From: Rugalucina vietnamica
Lineage: Eukaryota; Mollusca; Bivalvia; Lucinida; Lucinidae
Length of the DNA stretch: 64,000 bases
NCBI GenBank assembly: GCA_964017185.1
Contig: OZ024884.1
Coordinates: 16,630,548 to 16,694,547, forward strand
Reading direction: 5' to 3'
Position numbers and translations under genes: made by a program. Each line of letters starts with the position of its first letter. Within the stretch, counting starts at the first letter, position 1. Below the pieces are notes generated by a model, which saw only the letters and a program-made list of their open reading frames with translations, was not told the DNA's origin and did no database searches. Below are positions 1 to 11,742 of the stretch, piece after piece.

Positions 1-60
1 AAAGAACAGGGAATAAACTTTACTGCGTTTTCATGGATTATGGGAAGGCCTTTGACAAGA
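1..60 (+). pseudogene. LINE reverse-transcriptase scrap
   Basis: The plus strand reads RTGNKLYCVFMDYGKAFDK, the first catalytic block of non-LTR retrotransposon reverse transcriptases (aromatic-x-D-x-x-K-A-F-D). It breaks off at about base 58, where a MITE-C-type end (a sequence leading into a CTCACCTGAG motif) begins. The rest of the element lies outside the window or is lost. Confidence 0.55.
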
Positions 61-810
61 GGACCATTGGTCCTGTAGCTCACCTGAGAGATCATCACAT
101 TGTAAGGTCATGGGATTTAAATTAATTCTATTACTTCATTGATAATCGACCAACCAGACTGCCGAAAACAAAATGCAACCTTTCCTACTGCCCAGTGATG
201 CTTAGTGTGTGTAATTTGATAAAGATCTACATACTGGCTTTGGAGATATTGAATATTAAAACATACATGAAAAGAGTTCCAGTCCGATCTGCCTCGAAAC
301 AATATGCAACCTTTCCTACTGCCCAGTCATGCTGTGTGTGTAATTTGATCAAGGTCCACCAACTGCCTTTGGAGATATTGAATTTTGAATTGCTTTCTAT
401 GGTAAGTCTATGGAGACAACCCCAGGGGCGTGGCCACATTTGACCCCAGTGGCATGGTTGGCACAATTTATAATAAGGACTAACAAACATTACTACATAT
501 AAAATATAGAAGCTCTTGGCCTTGTGTTTTCCGAGATTAATATATAGTTTTTCCCATTGTAAGTCCATGGAGACTACCAAACCCGGGGGCGTGGCCAAAT
601 TTGACCCCAGGGACACGGCTGTCACAATTTATGTAGAGGACCATTAGCTGTTGCCACATACCAAGTATCAAAGCTGTGGACCCTGTGGTTTTAGAGATTT
701 TTGTTGTTTTTTTTCCCATATGTTGCAATGGCAACCAGAGTTCCAGTCCGATCTGCATAAAAACAATATGCAGTCTTTTCTACTGCCCAGTGACGCGGTT
801 TGTAATTTGA
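61..810. repeat. MITE-C end and short local duplications
   Basis: From 61 the sequence shows a MITE-C-like end (GGTCCTGTAGCTCACCTGAG). A stretch of about 125 bases containing CAACCTTTCCTACTGCCCAG is then present twice in tandem (about 170-300 and 300-420) and a third remnant lies near 770. Phrases such as AAGTCTATGGAGAC and GCAACCAGAGTTC are shared with 4870-6100 and 63940-64000. No coding signal is seen. Confidence 0.5.
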
Positions 811-1595
811 TCTCTAGTACAGCAGCATGGATTTTCAGAAACTTGACAGAACAGCAGGGCTCGAAGCGTATCTTTTGGCTACAAGAAAATGCGAATACCA
901 CGCTCCAGCTGGATGGAATTACTGAAGAACAAAGAAGTTTTGGAAATCGCTGTATATCGCTGGCTGTTCGCACTGGACAGATACACAGGCGAGTACCATA
1001 GCAGCATGAATCTTTTGAACAGTGCCTGGACAGTAGCCGCCGGACTGCATTTGGTCGAAACGTGAAAAACTCGTGAAACTGGGTTTCCGACCAAACCAAC
1101 CAGAGTTGCGAAACGGTTCTTAGTCCAGAGAGTGTGTTGTGATTGCTTGGTGTGGCCTCTGGTACAGCAGCATGGATATTCTGAAAATTGGCAGAACAGC
1201 AGGGCTCGAAGCGTTTCTTTAGGCTACAAGAAAATGCAAATATCACGCTTCAGCAGGATGGGATTACTAGAGAACCAACACGTTTTGGAAATCGCTGTAT
1301 ATCACTGTTCGCATTGGACTGATAAACTGGCGAGTACCATAGCAGCATGGATCTTTTGAACAGTGTCTAGCTGTCCAAAAGTGGCATCTGACTGCATTTG
1401 GTCGAAAAGTGCAAAACTCGTGAAACGGGGTTTCCGACCTGCGAAACGGTTCGTATCCCATTGAGTGTGGTTCGATGCTTTCGGATTACTTGAGAACGAA
1501 GACGTTTTGGAAATCACTGTATATCACTGGCTGCTTGCATTTGACAGATAAACTGACGAGTACCATAGTAGCATGGATCTTTTGCCAAATCACTA
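811..1595 (+). repeat. 345-bp tandem duplication, about 2.3 copies
   Basis: A unit beginning near TACAGCAGCATGGAT and containing GAACAGCAGGGCTCGAAGCG starts at 811 and again at 1156 (offset 345), with a partial third copy from about 1490 to 1590. Copies are roughly 80-85 percent alike by eye. The open frames across the block change between copies and look incidental. The block passes directly into the 174-bp satellite. Confidence 0.7.
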
Positions 1596-1599
1596 CAGC

Positions 1600-3990
1600 C
1601 AAGTCTTTGAAAATCCATACTGCTATACTACTCGACAGTAACCCTTACCAGCGCATGTATTTAGAGATATAAACCGTTTTCCTACATTGGACGGTTCTCC
1701 AGAAATCCCATGCTGCTGGTCATTTTCGTGCTGCTAGCAGGACGAAATTTGCCTTTTGCCGACACCGTTCCGCCAAGACTTTGAAAATCCATACTGCTAT
1801 ACTACTCGACAGTTAGCCTTACCAGCGCATGTATTTAGAGATATAAACCGTTTTCCTACATTGGACGGTTCTCCAGAAATCCCATGCTGCTGGTCATTTT
1901 CATGCTGCTAGCAGGACGAAATTTGACTTTTGCCGATACCGTTCCGCCAAGACGATGAAAATCCATACTGCTATACTACTCGACAGTTAGCCCTACTAGC
2001 GCATGCATTTAGCGATATAAAGCGTTTTCCTACACTGAACGGTTCTCCAGAAATCCCATGCTGCTGGTCATTTTCGTGCTGCTAGCAGGATGAAATTTGC
2101 CTTTTGCCGACACCGTTCCGCCAAGACTTTGAAAATCCATACTGCTATACTACTCGACAGTTAGCCCTACCAGCGCATGTATTTAGAGATATAAACCGTT
2201 TTCCTACATTGGACGGTTCTCCAGAAATCCCATGCTGCTGGTCATTTTCATGCTGCTAGCAGGACGAAATTTGACTTTTGCCGATACCGTTCCGCCAAGA
2301 CGATGAAAATCCATACTGCTATACTACTCGACAGTTAGCCCTACCAGCGCATGCATTTAGAGATATAAAGCGTTTTCCTACATTGAACGGTTCTCCAGAA
2401 ATCCCATGCTGCTGGTCATTTTCGTGCTGCTAGCAGGATGAAATTTGCCTTTTGCCGACACCGTTCCGCCAAGACTTTGAAAATCCATACTGCTATACTA
2501 CTCGACAGTTAGCCCTACCAGCGCATGTATTTAGAGATATAAACCGTTTTCCTACATTGAACGGTTCTCCAGAAATCCCATGCTGCTGGTCATTTTCATG
2601 CTGCTAGCAGGACGAAATTTGCCTTTTGCCGATACCGTTCCGCCAAGACGATGAAAATCCATACTGCTATACTACTCGACAGTTAGCCCTACCAGCGCAT
2701 GTATTTAGAGATATAAAGCGTTTTCCTACATTGAACGGTTCTCCAGAAATCCCATGCTGCTGGTCAGTTTCATGCTGCTAGCAGGATGAAATTTGCCTTT
2801 TGCCGAGACCGTTCCGCCAAGACTTTGAAAATCCATACTGCTTTACTACTCGACAGTTAGCCCTACCAGCGCATGTATTTAGAGATATAAAGCGTTTTCC
2901 TACATTGGACGGTTCTCCAGAAATCCCATGCTGCTGGTCATTTTCATGCTGCTAGCAGGACGAAATTTGCCTTTTGCCGATACCGTTCCGCCAAGACGAT
3001 GAAAATCCATACTGCTATACTACTCGACAGTTAGCCCTACCAGTGCATGCATTTAGAGATATAAAGCGTTTTCCTACATTGAACGGTTCTCCAGAAATCC
3101 CATGCTGCTGGTCATTTTCGTGCTGCTAGCAGGATGAAATTTGCCTTTTTCCGACACCGTTCCGCCAAGACTTTGAAAATCCATACTGCTATACTACTCG
3201 ACAGTTAGCCCTACCAGCGCATGCATTTAGAGATATAAAGCGTTTTCCTACATTGAACGGTTCTCCAGAAATCCAATGCTGCTTGTCAGTTTCGTGCTGC
3301 TAGCAGGATGAAATTTCCCTTTTGCCGACACCGTTCCGCCAAGACTTTGAAAATCCATACTGCTATACTACTCGACAGTTAGCCCTACCAGCGCATGAAT
3401 TTAGAGATATAAACCGTTTTCCTACATTGGACGGTTCTCCAGAAATCCCATGTTGCTGGTCATTTTCATGCTGCTAGCAGGACGAAATTTGCCTTTTGCC
3501 GATACCGTTCCGCCAAGACGATGCAAATCCATACTGCTATACTACTCGACAGTTAGCCCTACCAGCGCATGCATTTAGAGAAATAAAGCGTTTTCCTACA
3601 TTGAACGGTTCTCCAGAAATCCCATGCTGCTGGTCATTTTCGTGCTGCTAGCAGGATGAAATTTGCCTTTTGCCGACACCGTTCCGCCAAGACTTTGAAA
3701 ATCCATACTGCTATACTACTCGACAGTTAGCCCTACCAGCGCATGTATTTAAAGATATAAACCGTTTTCCTACATTGGACGGTTCTCCAGAAATCCCATG
3801 CTGCTGGTCATTTTCATGCTGCTAGCAGGACGAAATTTGACTTTTGCCGATACCGTTCCGCCAAGACTATGAAAATCCATACTTCTATACTACTCGACAG
3901 TTAGCCCTACCAGCGCATATATATATTTAGAGATATAAAGCGTTTTCCTACATTGAACGGTTCTCCAGAAATCCCATCTGTCCGGATATA
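1600..3990 (+). repeat. 174-bp satellite array, about 13.7 monomers
   Basis: The motif CGACAGTTAGCC recurs at exactly 174-base steps (for example 1807, 1981, 2155, 2329). Monomers alternate between a type with GACACCGTTCC...GACTTTGAAAAT and a type with GATACCGTTCC...GACGATGAAAAT, so the array is largely built of 348-bp dimers. Identity between like monomers is very high. The last unit degenerates after 3960, where an ATATAT expansion appears. Confidence 0.92.
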
Positions 3991-4254
3991 CATCCTGCGA
4001 ACAGGACGAATTTTGCAAATAAGATATATTTTTTTATTATTTGTGAGCATTTTAGTTATTTTATTAATGTTACGTTTTTGTCTTTTGTACGACCACACTG
4101 GTTAATTGACATTTCCTTCGGCCATACTGCCATGCTGCTAACTTACTTAACCAGCCGTACGGCCATCCTGCTAACTTACTAATTTCGTCCTGCCATGCTG
4201 CCAAGCTGCTAACTTTTTTGACCTTATAAACTTTTTTTCCTACATTGTAATAAT
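3991..4254. other. degenerate sequence after the satellite
   Basis: AT-rich stretch with three or four imperfect copies of a CATGCTGCTAACTTACT phrase around 4110-4210, probably decayed relatives of the adjacent satellite. No gene seen. It lies downstream (3') of the minus-strand paralogue 1 and may hold its polyadenylation signal (TTTATT, the reverse of AATAAA, near 4033). Confidence 0.4.
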
Positions 4255-4480
4255 AAATTTATGAAATTTTTCAGTTGACAAATTTCGATATTTTTCTTAT
4301 CATAAGTTTACCAAAACATAAATTGTGGGTACACATTAAAACCGATTCGCCAAGGAGTTCTTACGAGTACCCACAATCTATGTTAAACTAGGAAAAATGG
4401 GTATACCCCTGTAAAAAACCCCAGCTTTGCTATATAAAAGTGGGGCTTAATATACTTTTCATGGGCATATACATGATTCC
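4255..4480 (+). mobile_element. MITE-A copy (partial) beyond paralogue 1 stop
   Basis: MITE-A is the commonest repeat in this window. A full copy is about 280 bp with imperfect terminal inverted repeats like CATCAGGAAAACATGTCCGT, a central palindrome built on TTGTGGGTACACGTTAGAAC and its reverse complement, then GGTATACCCCTGCAAACCCC and TATATAAAAGTGGGG. Here the palindrome and the TATATAAAAGTGGGG block are clear but the ends are eroded. Confidence 0.7.
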
Positions 4481-4497
4481 CCAATAATAAACTTTGA

Positions 4498-6364
4498 TTA
4501 TCCACCAGTAATGGACACAAGTTTTTTCTTCCATTCGCCATCTTGAATACATTTCTCGACAATGAATTTCGACAGGTCACCATAAGTAATGAACATTCCC
4601 GCTCCCGGCACGCTCTGTCCCTCGTTTGCCCGAACTGGTTTACCTGGAAAATTATACAAAAAATCTTTTATTTATTATTATTATAATTATTATTATTATG
4701 AGTCTGTGCATGAGAAAACCAACCAGAGGACCAACGGTCCTGTAAACGCTCATCTGAGATCTGTTGTATTAACCAAATATTTATTTAAAAAATTTGCCCT
4801 TTATGGGGCCCCACCAACCAATCAAAATAAAGGATTAGGACAAAAGTCAACCAAACTGTAGAGGACTACTCTATAAACTATCTGCGACCGGACCAGAAAA
4901 AAATAGCCAAATTCCACTTTTCCCGTTTTAAGTCAATCGAAACTTTAAGTTGCCATAGCAACCAGATTTCTTATCCGACTGAAATAAAAAACACAAATTA
5001 TGTAGAGACTACTGTCAGGAACATGTATACAAAGTACAGGCTTCATGCCGTAGACAATTTCTGAGGAGAAGATTTTAAAATGTTTGTCGAAATTTTACCC
5101 TTTATGTGGCCCCAGCAACCAATCAAAATAAAGGATTAGGAAAAAAGTCACATGAAACATAGAGATGTACTCAATAAATATTTCTGCAAAGACAAAATTC
5201 AAATACCTACAATTGGTCCAGAAAAAATAGCTAATTTCCACTTTTCCCATTATAAGTCTATGGAAACCATAGCAACCAGAGTTCTTATCCGACTAGAATA
5301 AAAACACAAATTATGTAGAGGCTACTGTCAGGAACATGTATACAAAGTACAGGATTCATCCACTTGACAGTTTCTGAGGAGAAGATTTTTGAATGTTTTC
5401 TTTTCTTCAAAATTTTGCCCTTTATGGGGCCTCAGCAACCAATCAAAATAAAGGATTAGGACAAAACTCACAAGAAACGTCAAACACTACTCAATAAACA
5501 TTTCTGCAAAAACAAAATTCAAATGTCTGCAATTTTAGCGAAAAAATAGCCGATTTCCACTTTTCCCATTATAAGTCTATGGAAACTTTAAGTTGCCATA
5601 GCAACCAGAGTTCTTATCCGCCTGGAATAAAAAAAAACAACAAAACACAAATTATGTAGAGGCCACTGTCAGGAACATGCATACAAAGTATAGGCTTAAT
5701 CCCATTGACAGTTTCTGAGAAGAAGATTTTTGAATGTTTTTCGAAATTTTGCCCTATATGGGGCCCCTGCAACCAATCAAAATAAAGGATTAGGACAAAA
5801 GTCACATGAAACGTAGAGGACTACTCAATAAACATTTCTGCGAAAACAAAATTTAAATATCTCCAACAAGACAGCAAAAACTGGCAATTTTCACTTTTTT
5901 TCCATTATAAGTCTATGGGAAGCATAAGTTGCCATAGCAACCAGAGTTCTTATCCGATCAAAACAAAAAACACAATTATTCTTTCCCCCTACCTGTAGAT
6001 GGTGTATGTGTAATATGAGAACAATCGGCCCAGCGGTTTAAGAGAAGAAGATCTTTGAAATTGTGGTCGACGGACGACGGACGGACGACGGACAGACGCC
6101 GGAGCATGGGTATACTAAGCTCACCTATGAGCCTTCGGCTCAGGTGAGCTAAAAATCTTGGTTTCCGATCACGTCCGATACAAACCGGCCTGTACAACCA
6201 AAGAAGCAGGCTAGAAGCTTGCAATTTTGGGTATAAGTATAGGAGGACATGTACTATCCGTGTAGCGAAAACAAAGGCGCTGGTCAGTTGTGCAGTTACT
6301 GCACAGCTGATCTGCGTCTTTGTTTTCGCCTATGCAAATTGTTGGTTTTCTCATGCGAATGGTC

Positions 6365-6416
<52 letters not shown>

Positions 6417-6514
6417 CATTATTATTATTATTATTACTTATAAGTGAATGGGGAGGACCCGCTTTGTCCCTCGTTTGCCAGAACTGGTTGTCCTGGAAAA
6501 TTATACAAAAAATC

Positions 6515-6565
<51 letters not shown>

Positions 6566-8033
6566 GTGAAAGGGGAATATATATAAGCCTGTAAACCCTA
6601 GTTTTACTATATAAACGTGGGGTATGAGGGGGTATACAATTCACGGACATGTTTTCCTGATGTAAGGACAAAAATAATCATCAAACCTGTTTCATTTTGT
6701 CCTTTTCCAAAAGCAATTTTAACGGCTGTATAGTCAAGGTCTGTGCAGCTCTCTTGTAGATAAGTCTCCATATTTCTGACGTCTTGCATTACGTTCTTTG
6801 CCACAATTAACTCAACAGCCCTCAACCAAAGTGGCATGGGCCCTGAAAATGAAACTGCAAGTGGCCTCGATTAAAAACAAACACCATGCCTAAAGTTAAC
6901 ATTTATCTCCGCAGTGTAGTGTCCTTAGGCTTACAATAGTACCAAAAGATTTTGAAGGCGTCGTGTTTATATCTTTTTGATAGGAAAATGCCCAGTGGCG
7001 CCTTCCCGTCAAGACTAAACGTGTTGAAAAAATTGCAAAATTCCAAATACGCCAGACACACGTCGGAGACACGTTCAAAACGCGTTACGAGTACCTTGGG
7101 TACGCTTGGTGTATGTCCGGTGTGCGTCAGTGTACGTCGCTAAGTATCGGTGCGCGTGTCGTGCGCGTTTGGGATAATAAAAAGTAAACATGCTTATAAA
7201 TGTTCTAAAAGCTCGCCGTGTCCCGGGCGTGTGACTTATACGTTTCGAATAAGTTCGACACGTTTTACAGGCACGTTTTAGGCACGCCAGTGTACGCTAC
7301 ATGCGCATTCCGATTTTATGATATATTGCTTAAATAGCGTGCCCCAATCGTGTGTGAGACGCGCGTTGAACGTTTGCTGCGCGCCTATAGCGCTTGCTTA
7401 GCGTGTCTGGGACGTAACACAAACGTGCTCTAAAACTTTGAGATACTTTGTATACGTCCGGCACACGCCTCAGTCACGCGTTAATGTGTGACTGCTAAAG
7501 CGAGTTAAAGGTACAAATTAATTCTGATGTATATATAGTTCGTCTTCAGCGTGTTGAGATTTTTCATACGCCCGGCGCGCGTTTTTGTGACTGTTGTTTC
7601 AGCCATAACCAACCAAATCAAAACACATGGTCTAAATACCTGTGACATACCACCCAGACATCAGGATCAGTCGACTGACCCCACTTTTTCTCATAGCACC
7701 AGAGAAAATCTTCGCACTCTCGGAGTAAATCGTCACCGGAGTTCTGTTTAGGAAGCTACCCGGACCCCCGAGGCAGGAGACGATGACATCCTTCCCCTGG
7801 AACTCCTCCGTCATAAGTGCCTCATCGAAAATATTGACATTCTTTACCTGTAAATAGAAGAAGGTTCAAATTTAAAATCAATTGACATTTTTACCTAAAA
7901 GTAAACCTATCAAAGTCTGTTTTCGTAGCATCTGTCTGACTCTCGTATCAAAAAAAATAGGCATAGTGAAAATAAGCCGTATATCAGAACGTGCCGGGCA
8001 GTTTTATTTCACATGAGCACGCGAAGTTTTATT

Positions 8034-8080
<47 letters not shown>

Positions 8081-10700
8081 TTCATACAATAAAAATGTAC
8101 GCCTTGTATGCTGTCAGTATATCGGCGTACATACAATTCCAGCCTGTAACATAAAGAATACGGACCCTTGCAGTTTGTAAATTCGTTAATGCTTGAGGAC
8201 AAACAGACATATGTTACATTAGACTAATAGTATTTTCATATTAACTAATGTAATCATATGCAGCTTGTGTGGTTAACAACGTTGTTCTTCCCGCGAAATG
8301 GCGTGAGCTAGGCATGGACTGTTTCAACCAAAACTGATATCAATCGGATAAACACTATAAAAACAAGTTGGCTTCTTTAAAAAGAAACCAATGAAAAGGT
8401 CAGCAGCCGTTTGTTATAAGAGATTCCTTTTGCTCTAGATTTCAGTGTTGTTGATTCTCTGGTTTGTCATTAATTTCGATTCTCATACGTTTCAGTTTCG
8501 TTTCCTATTCATGAATGTCATTTCTTGTTATGAACGCTTGACAAATGTGTGTATCTGTCACTTAAGGCATTGACCAAAATTTCTGATGTTATGGAATCAA
8601 AGCCAATACTAAAGGGAACACGATTACCATCAATATGTCGATGTGTAGAAAACCATTTTGCAGTGCAGTCAATTTGTGACAGAGTTCTGAATTTTGACCT
8701 GCAGCCACACTATCAGAAACAGACCCATGGGACCGATGTGATGGACTAAAAGTCAGCCATATAGAGTTCCTATAGTTTCTGTACCCCTCGTCAGGGTATA
8801 TACGATCTAAACCTAGATGCGGTATGATAAGCAGTCATCATGATCGAGACTGCTTGCTAGATTTTACCGCTTTTTGACGGGAAGTGTCAACAATGGATGA
8901 ATTTAATTGATTGCGGTTAACTGTCTAGTCAGTATAGACGGGTTCACTAGTTTTTATTAAGCGCTTTATGGAATCAGGTCACAATTACTTCCCTTGAATG
9001 GTAGAACACGATACTGATATACTTACACACAAAATAGTTCCCCTATTTATTGGGGTGTAAAGTTGACAAATCATGTTGAATTGCTGATTTTGATGTCAGA
9101 TTGGTTAGTTTGTTGTCTAAGCTTTCAGGAAATGTTAAATTAGTGGAGATATCTGGTAATTTCAGGTATTCAACTGCTAACTGAACCACCCCTTATGCGG
9201 TTGCTCCTAGGCTGGCGGATAATTGACGAAGATACCGGTATGTTTAGAAATTGGCAGATACCTCCCAAACAAGCCGGTCAACCCATACTTTAATCTTGAT
9301 TAAAAGTACTGGCATACAGTGTAGACTTGGAGAAAATCTTCAGAACAAAGCCAGCAATGTCATTTAAGATGGTAGGAGGCAAAACAAATGATTAAACTAT
9401 ATAGTAAAATTAATTGTGGTCTGGGTCCTGCTATGCATGGCATATAATTTGAGTACCTGATGTCTTTGGATGTTTTAGAGCTGTTAGAGTCCTGAGATTT
9501 GCCAGATAGACAGGAGAGAAGCCAAATTTGAAGTTATAGGCTACTTGGTAAGTGTTTTTCTTCAACTTTTCAAAATTGATTGCGGTCGCTCGGCTAAAGT
9601 GGTGCCCGAAAATTGTCAAAATTCAAGGTCATTGCACTGTCTACATGCTGTTGTGGACCCAGACCTACTAAATTTGCTGTAGAAAGATAGAATACATCTC
9701 AGCGGTTGCAAAACACTTTAGTTTGTTTAAATATTCCCATTATCAAGGGAGATATTGCAGAAAAACAACATATTTTTGACGTCGAAAAATGGCCGCGAAA
9801 AGCGCCGCAAGCCGATGAATGGGGTATATGTTTTTAAATGTCTGTCAGACTATGGAACTTGATTCCATTGATCACATACTGCCAGGACTGTCTCTGTAAA
9901 GATGCTATTGCAGACTAATAGGCTTTTCTTTTGATTTAAAAGCAAAATAAGGGCCTGATAGGAATCAGGTCACAATTACTTCCCTTGAATGGTAGAACTC
10001 GATACGGATATACTTACACACAAAATAGTTCCCCTATTTATTGGGGTGTAAAGTTGACAAATCATGTTGAATTGCTGATTTTGATGTCAGATTGGTTAGA
10101 TTGTTGTCTAAGCTTTCAGGAAATGTTAAATTAGTGGAGATATCTGGTAATTTCAGGTATTCAACTGCCAACTGAACCACCCCTTATGCGGTTGCTCCTA
10201 GGCTGGCGGATAATTGACGAAGATACCGGTATGTTTAGAAATTGGCAGATACCTCCCAAACGAGCCGGTCAACCCATACTTTAATCTTGATTAAAAGTAC
10301 TGGCATACAGTGTAGACTTGGAGAAAATCTTCAGAACAAAGCCAGCAAAGTCATTTAAGATGGTAGGAGGCAAAACAAATGATTAAACTATATAGTAAAA
10401 TTAATTGTGGTCTGGGTCCTTATGTGACAAAACGCGTAATTGAGAGAGAGCAGTCGATCATGGGTAAAATTTTCTTCATATTCAAAGTAAACACTGTGGA
10501 AAAGTCTCAGGACCTTTTCCAATGATATATCATAAAAAAGTAGACTGATTAAAATGCCCACTTACCTGTAAATTGTCATGTTTCACCTTTATGTTTTCCG
10601 GATGTCTCGCGATGGCTAGAACCTCGTGCCCCTTATCCAACGCTAACCTCAATAAATTGCTGCCGACCCGGCCCGTAGCCCCAAATATTACAATTTTCAT
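4498..10700 (-). CDS. BLVRB-like NAD(P)H-binding reductase, paralogue 1 (4 exons)
   Basis: Four exons on the minus strand: 10566-10700, 7640-7847, 6687-6842 and 4498-4643, joined by GT-AG introns of phase 0, 1 and 1, give 214 residues plus stop. Exon 1 encodes a Rossmann start MKIVIFGATGRVGSNLL with the GxxGxxG dinucleotide-binding motif at residues 7-13. Exon 2 carries VIVSCLGGPGS and the strand RLILMSGWY, exon 3 the stretch DLDYTAVK, and exon 4 ends KKKLVSITGG. Length and order match biliverdin reductase B / flavin reductase-type atypical short-chain dehydrogenases (NAD(P)H-binding family, about 206 residues in human BLVRB). Such proteins are cytosolic and use NADPH to reduce flavins or tetrapyrroles; the substrate here is inferred only from family. 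The start is the first ATG before the Rossmann motif. A MITE lies just beyond the stop and another 24 bp from the exon 3 donor. Confidence 0.85.
4690..6150 (+). mobile_element. MITE-C type element with internal ~300-340-bp tandem repeats
   Basis: Four diverged units, each with GCCCTTTATGGGGCCCC..AACCAATCAAAATAAAGGAT and CCATAGCAACCAGAGTTCTTATCC, begin near 4797, 5098, 5410 and 5750. The block starts with CATGAGAAAACCAACCAGAG at 4708 and ends in a palindrome CTCACCT...GAGCCTTCGGCTCAGGTGAGC at 6119-6150, preceded by a GACGGACG-rich run. The same palindromic end is seen at 63757 and near 70. Noncoding. Confidence 0.6.
6155..6360 (+). mobile_element. MITE-B copy
   Basis: MITE-B is about 235 bp. 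Its ends resemble TGAGCCGCGTCATGAGAAAACC in inverted orientation; inside are TCCGACACAAACCGGCCTGT, GTACTATCCGTGTAGCGAAAAC and a palindrome AAAGGCGCTGATCAGC..GCTGATCTGCGTCTTTG. This copy lacks the left terminus and ends at TTGGTTTTCTCATGCG, followed by a TTA microsatellite. Confidence 0.75.
6364..6565 (+). repeat. two (TTA)n microsatellites
   Basis: TTA runs at about 6364-6437 and 6517-6562, separated by a short stretch (CCCGCTTTGTCCCTCGTTTGCC...GAACTGGTT) that copies part of paralogue 1 exon 4 and its acceptor (compare 4605-4665, where a TTA run also follows). The open frames of leucine or tyrosine here are microsatellite translations. Confidence 0.85.
6570..6662 (+). mobile_element. MITE-A right half next to an exon 3 donor
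   Basis: Contains CCTGTAAACCCTAGTTTTAC, TATATAAACGTGGGG and the terminal GGACATGTTTTCCTGATG. It ends 24 bp from the exon 3 edge of paralogue 1 (6687). Confidence 0.75.
7045..7600. other. CpG-dense quasi-repetitive stretch in intron 2 of paralogue 1
   Basis: About 550 bases crowded with CG dinucleotides and variants of ACACG, GTACG and GCGCG (for example ACACACGTCGGAGACACGTT and GACGCGCGTTGAACG), set in AT-rich intronic DNA. No open frame, tRNA signature or inverted end was recognised. Confidence 0.5.
8029..8090 (+). repeat. (TTTA)n microsatellite
   Basis: About 15 TTTA units in intron 1 of paralogue 1. Confidence 0.9.
8970..10420. repeat. 460-bp direct repeats flanking 531 bp
   Basis: The segments 8970-9429 and 9961-10420 are about 98 percent identical, both starting GGAATCAGGTCACAATTAC and ending GGTCTGGGTCCT. 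The spacer contains the reverse complement of the end motif (TGGACCCAGACC at about 9654). Both outer flanks show TTAT. It may be a partial tandem duplication or a repeat-flanked element; no TG..CA ends, primer site or coding sequence is seen. Lies in intron 1 of paralogue 1. Confidence 0.7.
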
Positions 10701-11449
10701 GAGTTTTCTTTTTATAATCGCCTGAAATAGCGATTAGATTGTTATTGTCGTTTTTCACTGGCTAAACAGTCACCCGTATATCTACATAGTCATTAGCGAG
10801 TTCCGTTTTTTAACCCTCTATAGAAAATCAATATATATGTCTTTTGCTAACGGCTAAGGGTACAGCTTACGTTGACACTAAATAATACACGATACAAATA
10901 CAATAAGTCTCTTTTTGTTTTCAATATTCGCTGAAAATACCATTTTTCATTAAAAGTTTTCGCAGCGAATATTTAACCATCTATTCACAATAGCAATTAG
11001 ATTATTACAGCGGAGGAAGACAAAGTATGGCCAAAGCGATTGATGATTATCTCTTCGTGTGCTTCTTAGTCAAAATGGTCAAACTTTTTCTTCCTACTTT
11101 TCCACGATTCAATTCTTTTCCAAATTGCTCTGGTTAGTTTGCAATGATCCCAATTTACAGTGCCCAAACCTTCTAATTCCCATTGTACACCTATCTAACT
11201 TTCTTTGTAAACCAATCACTACATGAATATTTACAGGAAGATTATTTCTATGTTGGCAAGTTCATTAGCAAAGTAGTAAAACAGTCCCTCAATGAATTTG
11301 TATTGATTGTTTGTTATTTTAACAACATGGGAAAGGATCTATGTGTTATATTGGCCATACTTATTCTTCCTCCGTTGTAACCATGTGTGAAAAATCAACA
11401 TACATGTACATTGCACTTCACAAATGGCTAAGGGTACAGCTTCATTGAT

Positions 11450-11540
11450 AATACAAGTATATGCTCAAGGACACAACTTGGTGCCGGTGTGGTCCAAACC
11501 AGGAACTTCTCGATTCGGAGTCCAACGCTAGATACGAGAA
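11450..11540 (-). mobile_element. SINE-1 remnant (tRNA-derived)
   Basis: CTCAAGGACACAACTTGGTGCCGGTGTGG followed by a degenerate reverse B-box region resembles 21845-21912 and the reverse complement of 52800-52920. It is the reverse orientation of a tRNA-headed SINE. Confidence 0.45.
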
Positions 11541-11742
11541 TCGGGCTAGATCCTTTTATTTTGTATGATTATAGAAAAAACAAAAGCAGTATCACTTTAC
11601 TTCTTTATTACAATCATCATTCACTTTATTCAATAGTGAATAAAAGGTAAATAACTAGAATTAATATAAATAATAAAAACAACATAAATATGCAATATCA
11701 TGCACAGGTATAAGTAAATGTATGGCACAATTAAAAGCAAAT

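Noticed and set aside
668-1246. 192-codon open frame on the minus strand
   Set aside because: It runs over the 345-bp tandem duplication, the same peptides reappear in other frames of the next copy, and no family motif is seen.
1600-3990. CRISPR-like array
   Set aside because: Units are contiguous 174-bp repeats without unique spacers, in an animal genome.
6249-6586. Open frames rich in leucine or tyrosine
   Set aside because: They translate the TTA microsatellites and a MITE-B end.
8970-10420. LTR retroelement based on the 460-bp direct repeats
   Set aside because: No TG..CA boundaries, no priming site or purine tract, and a spacer of 531 bp without related sequence.
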